A stretch of DNA of 29,477 bases from assembly GCA_044449445.1 (NCBI GenBank), contig JBIOIA010000007.1, forward strand, positions 1 through 29,477. The letters are read 5' to 3'. The notes under the pieces were generated by a model that did no database searches, was not told the DNA's origin, and was given only the letters and a program-made list of their open reading frames with translations. A program made the translations under genes and the position numbers. Every line of letters begins with the position of its first letter. The stretch's first letter is position 1. Of the stretch, positions 23,538 through 29,477 are shown in pieces. The DNA is from DASXPG01 sp044449445 (lineage in GTDB: Bacteria; Gemmatimonadota; Gemmatimonadetes; Gemmatimonadales; JACORV01).

Positions 23538-24622
23538 GATGCCGCGGTGCGGTATCCGGGCCCCCGCTCGCCGAGCGCCGCGGCGAGGCTCCGGCCCACC
23601 GCCTCCAGCGCCTCGAGCCCCACCGGTGGCTCAGCGCTAAGTGGCACAGATACAATGTGTTGCGATGGCATGAGCGAAGCCAGTTCGCGGGCGCCCCGCT
23701 GGTCGCGCTCGCCCAGCGCGGCGAGGAGCCTGAGCCCGGCCGGCGCATCCCGACTACCGCGTTGCGGTATCCCCGCCCGCGGATGGACCTGGTTGACGAC
23801 CACCGCGGCGAGCCGGCAACCGGCCTCGTCCAGTCGCCGCGCGAAGTACAACGCGTCCGCGACGCGCTCGGCGCCGGGGCCGGTCACGAGCGCGAAGCGG
23901 GTGCGCTCGCTCCGGAGCAGCTGCTGCACCGACTGTGCCCGCTCCTTGAAGCCGGAGTACAGCGGGCCGAAGGCCTGGAAGAACTCCGCGATGTCGCGCA
24001 GCAGCGCGAGCCCGATCAGCCGGTCCAGGAGCGCGCCGATGCCGCGCCCGACGAGCCGCCCGGCCCCGGTCCTGAGCCGGCCCGACTCGTCGAACCAGGG
24101 CTTCAGCGCGATCTTGAGCGCGCCGCTGTCGAGGAAGCTGACGATCCGCTCCGGCGCGCCCAGGAACTCGAGCGCCTGCCGGGTGGGAGGCGTGTCGAGA
24201 ATCACGCGGCGGTAGCTCCCTTCGGCCGCGACCTCGAACAGCCGCTCGACCGCCATGTACTCGAGGATGCCCGCCAGGCCGCCCGCGAGGTGGTGATAGA
24301 AGCGGTTGCGCAGGATCCGCTGCGCCGCCGCATCGTCGGGTGCGTAGCGCGCGATCAGTCGGTCGAACGTGGCGCGCGCATCGAGCAGGCTCGCATCGAG
24401 CCGGCCCGGCGTGCGGGAGGCGACGCGCACCGGCCGGCCCGCGGCCTCCTCGCCGACGCCGAGCGCGTCCTTGAGACGGCGCGAGGGATCGAACGTCATC
24501 ACCAGCGTGTCGTCACCGTTGCGTGCGGCGTCCAGTGCCAGCGCGGCCGAGAGCGTCGTCTTGCCGACGCCGCCCGGTCCGACGACGACCAGCAGCTGCG
24601 CGTCGAGCGGATGGGCTTTCAT
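23534..24622 (-). CDS. ArsA/Get3-like ATPase, second subunit (lacks the signature lysine)
   Basis: The 362-residue protein belongs to the ArsA/Get3 family of SIMIBI ATPases. Its P-loop reads GPGGVGKT (15-22), where Get3 and ArsA normally have GKGGVGKT, so the signature lysine that reaches across the dimer is a proline. The switch region ILDTPPTRQALEFLGAPERI matches the family DTAPTGHTLR block, and VVNQVHPRAG stands where the adenine-contact Asn lies. FDPSRRLKDALG follows the first strand. There is no twin ATPase domain: the second domain is the neighbouring gene, which overlaps by 4 nt (ATGA). A likely role is an obligate heterodimer like the mycobacterial Rv3679/Rv3680 pair. No arsenic genes are near, and the substrate is unknown. 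Confidence 0.85.
   Translation of the reverse strand: MKAHPLDAQLLVVVGPGGVGKTTLSAALALDAARNGDDTLVMTFDPSRRLKDALGVGEEAAGRPVRVASRTPGRLDASLLDARATFDRLIARYAPDDAAAQRILRNRFYHHLAGGLAGILEYMAVERLFEVAAEGSYRRVILDTPPTRQALEFLGAPERIVSFLDSGALKIALKPWFDESGRLRTGAGRLVGRGIGALLDRLIGLALLRDIAEFFQAFGPLYSGFKERAQSVQQLLRSERTRFALVTGPGAERVADALYFARRLDEAGCRLAAVVVNQVHPRAGIPQRGSRDAPAGLRLLAALGERDQRGARELASLMPSQHIVSVPLSAEPPVGLEALEAVGRSLAAALGERGPGYRTAAS
23536..23554. repeat. Second copy of the phaR operator-like motif
   Basis: This 19-base stretch matches 23509-23527 at 17 of 19 positions, 27 bp away, and lies in the last codons of the upstream ATPase gene, just upstream of the -35 box. Its internal inverted repeat is imperfect (5 of 7). 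It could be a secondary PhaR site. Confidence 0.4.
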
Positions 24623-25560
24623 GCGCGCCGCCTCCGCTGCTTCGGAGCCGCGCCCGCGGCGATCTCCAGCTGCGGCGCGAGCGAGTCCGCGACGGCGGAG
24701 AGGAGCCCGGGGCCGAAGTCCTCCGCCACGAGCGGGACCTGCGCCGTGCGCCCCTTCCATCCGTCCTGGAGCCGGGCGATCTCGCGCTCGTTGAGGCGGC
24801 GGCGCGTGGTCCAGAACGCCAGCGTGGCCGCGACCTCGAGCGCCTCGTCGCGGGAGACGCTCGACGCCTTCGCCTGGGCGCCGCCATCGCGCGGCGGAAA
24901 GACCGCGTTCACGACGACCATCGAGGGCGCCCGGGATATCCGCCGCTCCATCGCGGCGATGGTCTCGAGCGTCTCCTGTACGGCCATCTCCTCGGCGAGC
25001 GTCGGCAGCACGATCGCGCAGCGCGCGGGATCCGCGACCAGCGCGGCGATACGCGAGGCCATGTGGCCGAGCGGCCCGGTGGTGATGACCTCGGACATCA
25101 GCAGCGGTGCGGCGAGCAGCGAGAGCCCGTGACCGGAACCCGGCGCGTCGATGATCACCAGGTCCGCCTTCGGCTTCGCATCGCCCTCGGCGACCTTGAG
25201 CGCGTAGCCCAGGAGCATCATCTCCTTGAGCCCGGGCGCGCCGTCCGCGAAGTGCTGATAGATGGGGCTCGCGAGCACGCGATTGGAGAGCACCTTGATC
25301 TTCAGCGCGAGCGCGACTTCCCGGTCGAGGATCGTGCGTGGCACGGCGTTCAGGACGGCGAGGCGCGGCATGAGCGAGACGACCTCGCCGCCGGAGGGTG
25401 GGGCGCCGAACAACCGGTGCTGTGCCTCGCGCGAATCCGCGTCCAGCAGCAGCACGCGCCGGCCCCGGTCGGCCATGATGCGGCCCAGGGCGGCGGCCAC
25501 CACGGTCTTGCCGACGCCCCCCTTGCCGGTGACGACGATCAGCTGGGTGGACGGGCCCAT
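24619..25560 (-). CDS. ArsA/Get3-like ATPase, first subunit
   Basis: The 313-residue protein has a complete deviant Walker A, TGKGGVGKTVVAAALG (GKGGVGKT at 12-19), then LLLDADSREAQHRLFG and the switch VIIDAPGSGHGLSLLAAP. It is shorter than classical ArsA (about 580, two fused ATPase halves) and close to a single half. It starts 7 nt after the metal ATPase gene and overlaps the second ArsA-like gene by 4 nt. The pair lies between a metal P-type ATPase and phaR. Get3 paralogues target tail-anchored membrane proteins, and ArsA drives arsenite export through ArsB; neither partner is present here. A C-terminal basic tail (KQRRRRA) is odd and could bind nucleic acid or acidic lipid. Confidence 0.87.
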   Translation of the reverse strand: MGPSTQLIVVTGKGGVGKTVVAAALGRIMADRGRRVLLLDADSREAQHRLFGAPPSGGEVVSLMPRLAVLNAVPRTILDREVALALKIKVLSNRVLASPIYQHFADGAPGLKEMMLLGYALKVAEGDAKPKADLVIIDAPGSGHGLSLLAAPLLMSEVITTGPLGHMASRIAALVADPARCAIVLPTLAEEMAVQETLETIAAMERRISRAPSMVVVNAVFPPRDGGAQAKASSVSRDEALEVAATLAFWTTRRRLNEREIARLQDGWKGRTAQVPLVAEDFGPGLLSAVADSLAPQLEIAAGAAPKQRRRRA

Positions 25561-25567
25561 CCGACAC

Positions 25568-27373
25568 CTACCGCGCGCGCAGCGCGTTGAGGATCACGGC
25601 CGCGTCGAGCGCTTCCTGCAGCAGCGCGCCGACCGGCGGCGCGATCAGGCCGAAGCTCGCGATCACCATCATCGCGGCGCTGACGCCGAGCCCGACGCCG
25701 ATGCTCTGGAGCGCGATCCGCCGGGTGCGCCGGCTGATCTCGATCGTGTCGGCGACGCGCGAGACGTCGTCCACCAGCAGCACGATGTCCGCGGCCTCGG
25801 CGGCGGCGGCCGGCGCGTGGGCGCCCATCGCGACGCCGACGCTGGCGGCCGCGAGCGCCGGCGCGTCGTTGATCCCGTCGCCCACCATCATGACCGGCGC
25901 GTGGGTGCGCCGGAGCTCGCCCAGCGCCTCAACTTTCCCGGCCGGCAGCAGGTCGGCCTGCACCCGGCCGACGCCGGCCTCGCTCGCCAGTGCCCGGGCC
26001 GTCGCCCACCGGTCGCCCGAGAGCATGACCGTCTCCTTGATGCCGAGCGCCGCGAGGCGCCGCATCAGCGCGGGGACCTCCGGTCGCATGCGGTCGGCGA
26101 AGTAGACCGTGCCGGCGGGCCGGCCGTCCACCGTGACGTGGGTGGCCGTCTCGTGCGCGAGCTCGGGCACCGACGCGCCGTTTCCTCCGACGAACGCGCG
26201 GCTGCCGACCGCCACCAGGCGGCCTTCGACGATGCCGGACACGCCAAGTCCGGACACCTCCACGAACCGCTCCGGATGAGGCAGGGCGCCGAACCGGGCG
26301 CCGGCCTCCCGCGCGATGGCGCGCCCCAAGTGATGCGACGACATCTGCTCGACCGCTCCGGCCATGCGCAGCACGTCGTCCTCGGGACGGCCGTCCGATG
26401 TGACGATACGGTCCACGGTCGGCGCGCCGAGCGTGAGCGTGCCCGTCTTGTCGAACACGACGACGCGCACCAGGCCCGCTTCCTCGATCGCGGCGCCGTT
26501 CCTGATCACGATGCCGCGCCCGGCGGCGCGGCCGATGCCGGCGATCACGGCGACCGGCGTGGCGAGGATGAGCGGGCACGGCGTCGCCACGACCAGCACG
26601 GCGAGAACGGCGTTGGGGTTGTGCGTGATCAGCCAGGCAAAGCCGCACATGAGCAGCGTGAACGGCGTGAACCACAGGGCCCAGCGGTCCGCGAGGCGCT
26701 GGATCGGCGGCTTCTCGTTCCGCGCCGCCTCGACCAGGTCGACGATCTGCTGGTACTGGCTGTGCGCGGCGGCGCGCGCGGCGCGCATCCGGAACGCGCC
26801 CTCCTGGTTCAATGCGCCCGAGGGGACCTGCGCGCCCTCATAGACGGGAACGGGCAGGGGCTCGCCGGTGAGCGATGAGAGGTCCAGCGCCGACGTGCCG
26901 GCCTCGACCACTCCGTCCACCGGCACCAGGTCGCCCGGCTTCACGACCAGCAGGTCGCCCACGGCGACTTCGCGCACCGGGATGTCGACCAGGCCGTCGG
27001 CGCCGACCTTATGCGCGAGCTTGGGGGCGCGCTCCAGCAACGCCTCGATCGAGGCGCCGGCCCGGCGCATCGCGTGCGACTCCAGCGCTTCGCCGCCCGC
27101 CTGCATCAGCACGATCACGGCGCCGGCGAAGTGCGAGCCCAGGACGAGCGCGGTGACGATCGCGAGTGCCGCAACCACGTCGGCGGCGAACTTCCCGCGC
27201 ATCAGCCCGATGGCCGTGGAAACGACGAGCGGCGCCCCGAACAGCAGGAGCGCCGCGAGCAAGACATGGTCGGCCGCTGCATCGAGGCCGAATGCGAAAT
27301 GGAGCACGCCGGCCGCCGCCAGCGCTGCTGCCGTCCCCGCCGCGATCGCCGCGCGGCGGGGCGGCCGGTTCAC
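25568..27373 (-). CDS. P1B-type heavy-metal-transporting ATPase, TPC subgroup
   Basis: The 601-residue transporter starts at GTG inside the response-regulator stop (GTGA). It has N-terminal membrane helices but no N-terminal metal-binding (HMA) domain. The actuator TGE is at 169-171, the membrane metal motif reads TPC (264-266, in VVATPCPLILATP), the phosphorylated Asp308 is in DKTGTLT, and GDGINDAPAL follows. The usual P1B HP dipeptide (SEHPLA) is replaced by SSHHLGRAI. TPC in the sixth helix is the P1B-5-like subgroup, linked in some bacteria to nickel, cobalt or iron export; I see no C-terminal hemerythrin domain. Its metal cannot be read from sequence. It is co-transcribed with a GAF sensor kinase and regulator. 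Confidence 0.88.
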   Translation of the reverse strand: MNRPPRRAAIAAGTAAALAAAGVLHFAFGLDAAADHVLLAALLLFGAPLVVSTAIGLMRGKFAADVVAALAIVTALVLGSHFAGAVIVLMQAGGEALESHAMRRAGASIEALLERAPKLAHKVGADGLVDIPVREVAVGDLLVVKPGDLVPVDGVVEAGTSALDLSSLTGEPLPVPVYEGAQVPSGALNQEGAFRMRAARAAAHSQYQQIVDLVEAARNEKPPIQRLADRWALWFTPFTLLMCGFAWLITHNPNAVLAVLVVATPCPLILATPVAVIAGIGRAAGRGIVIRNGAAIEEAGLVRVVVFDKTGTLTLGAPTVDRIVTSDGRPEDDVLRMAGAVEQMSSHHLGRAIAREAGARFGALPHPERFVEVSGLGVSGIVEGRLVAVGSRAFVGGNGASVPELAHETATHVTVDGRPAGTVYFADRMRPEVPALMRRLAALGIKETVMLSGDRWATARALASEAGVGRVQADLLPAGKVEALGELRRTHAPVMMVGDGINDAPALAAASVGVAMGAHAPAAAAEAADIVLLVDDVSRVADTIEISRRTRRIALQSIGVGLGVSAAMMVIASFGLIAPPVGALLQEALDAAVILNALRAR

Positions 27374-28053
27374 GTCTCCGTCCCCGGCAGCCGCAGCGCG
27401 AAGCCCACGCCCCGCACGGTGTGGATCAGGTCCATGCCGGCGGCGGCGCGCAGCTTGCGCCGCAGGTTGCCCACGTGCACGTCCACCACGTTGCTCTCGG
27501 GATCGAAATGCATGTCCCACACCTTCTCGAGCAGCTCGGTGCGACGCACCACCTGCTCCGGCTTGAGCAGCAGATGCTCGAGCAGGTGGAACTCCTTCGG
27601 CGACAGGTTGACCCCCGCGCCCTTGACGCGCGCCTTGTGCTTGAGGCGGTCGAGCTCGATCGGGCCGTAGCTCATCAGCTCGGTGCGGGTCGAGCCGCCG
27701 CGGCGCACCAGCGCCCGCACCCTGGCGAGCAGCTCCTCGAACTTGAAGGGCTTGGCCAGGTAGTCGTCGGCGCCGACGTCGAGGCCGCGCACCACGTCCT
27801 CCGTGGCGTCGCGCGCCGTCAGCATCAGGATCGGCGTCGCACGCCCCTCGCGCCGGAGCTCGGCGGCGACCTGGAGCCCGTTCTTCTTCGGCATCATCAC
27901 GTCGAGCACGATCACGTCGTAGTCGTAGACGTGCGCGAGCATCGTGGCCTCTTCGCCGTCGGGCGCCACGTCCACGGCGTAGCCTTCCTCGCGCAGGCCC
28001 TGCTCGATGAACCCCGCGACTTTCCGGTCGTCTTCCACGACGAGAATCTTCAT
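27370..28053 (-). CDS. OmpR-family response regulator (CusR/CopR-like)
   Basis: The 227-residue regulator has a receiver domain (about 1-115) with Asp51 in VIVLDVMMPKKNGL and the KPFKFEELL switch. A winged helix follows, with LSPKEFHLLEHLL, the recognition stretch ESNVVDVHVGNLRRKLR and a C-terminal LIHTVRGVGFAL. The recognition region is typical of the CusR/CopR/CzcR metal-response branch. It overlaps the metal ATPase by 4 nt and follows the GAF kinase by 4 nt. The likely job is to set expression of the metal ATPase operon in answer to the kinase. Confidence 0.94.
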   Translation of the reverse strand: MKILVVEDDRKVAGFIEQGLREEGYAVDVAPDGEEATMLAHVYDYDVIVLDVMMPKKNGLQVAAELRREGRATPILMLTARDATEDVVRGLDVGADDYLAKPFKFEELLARVRALVRRGGSTRTELMSYGPIELDRLKHKARVKGAGVNLSPKEFHLLEHLLLKPEQVVRRTELLEKVWDMHFDPESNVVDVHVGNLRRKLRAAAGMDLIHTVRGVGFALRLPGTET

Positions 28054-28057
28054 GGCC

Positions 28058-29323
28058 TCAGCCCGGCGGCTTCCGCGGCAGGGCGACCGTGAACGTCGCG
28101 CCCGCGCCCAGCACGCTGTGAACGGTGAGCCGTCCGCCGAGCAGCTCGGCGAGACGACGGGAAACCGGCAGCCCGAGACCGGAGCCGAGGCCGCTCTCGG
28201 GGTCGTGCCGGATGAAGGGCTCGAAGATCCGCGCCTGGTCCTCGTGCGGGATGCCCGGTCCGCGATCGATGACCATGATGCGCATCTCGTCAGTGGTCGG
28301 CTCGACCTTCACGCGGACCACTTCGCCGCTCGCGCTGTGGCGCAGCGCGTTGGTGATCAGGTTGTGCACGATCTGACCGAGCCGCAACCCGTCGGTGCGG
28401 ACCACAGGGGCGGGGTACGGGAGCTCGACCTTGAGCTCGATCTGCTTCGCGTCGGCCGAGGGCTGCACCGTCGCGATGACCTTGCCGATCACGTCGTCGA
28501 GCTGCGTGTCCTTGAACACGGCCTGGACCTTGGAGGCGTCGAGCCGCGAGAGGTCGAGGAGGTTGTTCATCAGCGTGATCGTGCGCTCGGCGGCCTCGAA
28601 GACCTCGCGGCCCGCGCGGCTCGTCGCCGCCGCGCTCTTGGTCCGCACCAGCTGCTCGGCCCAGCCGAACACGCCGGTCAGGGCGTTGCGCAGCTCGTGA
28701 TTGATCATCGCGAAGAACTGGTCGCGCTGGCGCTGCATGGACTGCACCTGCTCGAGCAGCGCGGCGGTCTCCTCGAAGAGCCGCGTGCTCTCGATCGCCG
28801 CAGCGGCCTGGCCGGCCAGCAGGACGGCGATACGCTCGTCCTCCTCCGAGAACCCGTCGGCGTCGATCTTGTCCGTCATGTAGAGATTGCCGAGCACACG
28901 CGAATGACCGACGATCGGCACGCCGAGAAACGAGGTCATCGGCGGGTGGTTGGCGGGGAACCCCTGGCGCAGCGGATGCTCGGCGATGTTCGAGATGCGA
29001 AGCGGCTGGCCTTGCTGGAGCATCACGCCCAGCAGGCCCTGTCCAACCGGCGGCGCGCCGATGGCGGTGCGCTGGTCGGCCGTGATGCCCGACACCTCGA
29101 AAGTGACGAGCGAACGGCCGTCGTCACCGATGACGCCGAGCGCCGCGAACCGCGCTCCGACGACGTCGCGCGCCGAGTCCACGACGCGCCGCAGCACGCC
29201 CGCGAGCGTGCGCTCCGACGCCAGCGCGATGCCGGCGGCGAGCAGCCGCTCGAAGCGCTCACGTACCTCGTCGGCGGCCGGTGGCGTGGTGCCGGGACGG
29301 TCTGCCTTTGGGCGAGCGGACAC
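28058..29323 (-). CDS. Soluble GAF-domain sensor histidine kinase
   Basis: The 421-residue kinase has no membrane helix. A GAF domain occupies about residues 30-185, with the family motif GFPANHPPMTSFLGVPI and NLYMTDK. A coiled-coil linker (ETAALLEQVQSMQRQRDQF) leads to the H-box MINHELRNALTG (His209). The ATPase domain has NLITNALRHSASG, DRGPGIP and GSGLGLPVSRRL. The GAF domain resembles those of DevS/DosS-type sensors, in which the HHPPM region supplies the heme ligand; here the matching histidine would be His126. The same motif also occurs in non-heme relatives. The start is a GTG with GGAG 5 nt upstream. It leads the operon with the regulator and metal ATPase. Confidence 0.9.
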   Translation of the reverse strand: MSARPKADRPGTTPPAADEVRERFERLLAAGIALASERTLAGVLRRVVDSARDVVGARFAALGVIGDDGRSLVTFEVSGITADQRTAIGAPPVGQGLLGVMLQQGQPLRISNIAEHPLRQGFPANHPPMTSFLGVPIVGHSRVLGNLYMTDKIDADGFSEEDERIAVLLAGQAAAAIESTRLFEETAALLEQVQSMQRQRDQFFAMINHELRNALTGVFGWAEQLVRTKSAAATSRAGREVFEAAERTITLMNNLLDLSRLDASKVQAVFKDTQLDDVIGKVIATVQPSADAKQIELKVELPYPAPVVRTDGLRLGQIVHNLITNALRHSASGEVVRVKVEPTTDEMRIMVIDRGPGIPHEDQARIFEPFIRHDPESGLGSGLGLPVSRRLAELLGGRLTVHSVLGAGATFTVALPRKPPG

Positions 29324-29477
29324 GCGTTCTCCGATGGGGGCGCGGGACGGCGCCGCCCGACTGCCGGCGTAAGCTATGTGCGCGCTCTCCCTCCGGCCAC
29401 GGCCGCGCTCTCCCAGGGGAGGGCCATATCCCCGAGACTCTTGAGCGGCGGCCGCGCCACGGGCACGACCATCGAGA
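29324..29477 (-). promoter_or_regulatory. Upstream region of the GAF-kinase operon, possibly with a gene end
   Basis: The minus-strand operon must start here or further upstream. A minus-strand frame from the right edge to a TAG at 29374-29376 has about 34 codons and could be the 3' end of another gene, but 34 codons without a recognised motif are not enough to call it. I see no clear -35/-10 pair. Confidence 0.3.

Noticed and set aside
23741..23775. Third operator-like palindrome ACCGC-GTT-GCGGT within the second ArsA-like gene
   Set aside because: It shares TGCGGTATC with the second phaR motif but lies deep in coding sequence, without a promoter, and its arms are only 5 bp; it is likely to be chance in GC-rich DNA.
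23471..25132. Plus-strand frame of 553 codons opposite the ArsA-like pair
   Set aside because: It is antisense to two intact P-loop ATPases and shows no domain or ribosome site.
1..29477. Mobile elements, CRISPR arrays, phage genes and rRNA
   Set aside because: No transposase or integrase motifs, no regularly spaced direct repeats, and no conserved rRNA segments were seen; base composition looks uniform across the window.

Overview
The window is about 29.5 kb of very GC-rich, densely coded bacterial DNA. Many neighbouring genes overlap by 1 or 4 nt (ATGA, GTGA or TGATG junctions), and GTG starts are common. The gene content points to a Gram-negative, metabolically flexible bacterium: a Tat-exported SoxC-like molybdoenzyme with its cytochrome, a ba3-type terminal oxidase, C5-pathway heme synthesis (HemA) with oxygen-independent HemN, FeoAB ferrous iron uptake, sigma-54 regulation, and PhaR and phasin of polyhydroxyalkanoate (PHA) biology. 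An uncultured soil or subsurface lineage such as Methylomirabilota/Rokubacteria or a deltaproteobacterial relative would fit, but this is a guess from gene content. There is no rRNA, tRNA, CRISPR array, insertion sequence or phage gene that I can support, so the window looks like ordinary chromosome.

Layout. (1) 1-299, plus: the 3' end of a DnaJ-type co-chaperone. (2) 3162-300, minus: msrA, a DinB-like gene, soxC-like and soxD-like, a possible methionine repair/sulfur oxidation operon preceded by a 350-bp non-coding stretch with strong hairpins. (3) 3881-3513, minus: a short ribosome hibernation factor. (4) 12839-3983, minus: feoA-feoB-hemH-hemA-sensor kinase-response regulator-hemN-hemY. This is one almost gapless iron-uptake and heme-synthesis operon with a two-component system embedded in it. 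(5) 13071-16736, plus, divergent from feoA: ba3 oxidase subunits IIa, II and I, followed with a 1-nt overlap by an NtrC-type sigma-54 activator. (6) 16796-21287, plus: an HMG-CoA reductase with an unusual N-terminal extension, an ABC1/UbiB kinase and a WS/DGAT acyltransferase, all overlapping. (7) 29323-21325, minus, convergent with block 6 across a perfect 9-bp hairpin: GAF sensor kinase, response regulator, metal P-type ATPase, two ArsA/Get3-like ATPases, PhaR, phasin and a patatin-like lipase.

How the parts may work together. Blocks 4 and 5 are divergent and join ferrous iron import, heme synthesis and a heme-copper oxidase, so one 231-bp region could coordinate iron, heme and respiration. 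Blocks 6 and 7 meet tail to tail and hold neutral-lipid and PHA-granule functions (WS/DGAT, phasin, PhaR, patatin) beside two membrane-associated ATPase systems. The clearest regulatory signal is just upstream of phaR: a perfect 7-bp inverted repeat lies between an exact TTGACA -35 box and a weak -10, as expected for an autoregulated PhaR promoter. The least usual features are the asymmetric ArsA-like pair (the second subunit lacks the signature lysine of the deviant Walker A), the TPC-type metal ATPase that lacks the usual HP motif, and the extended HMG-CoA reductase.
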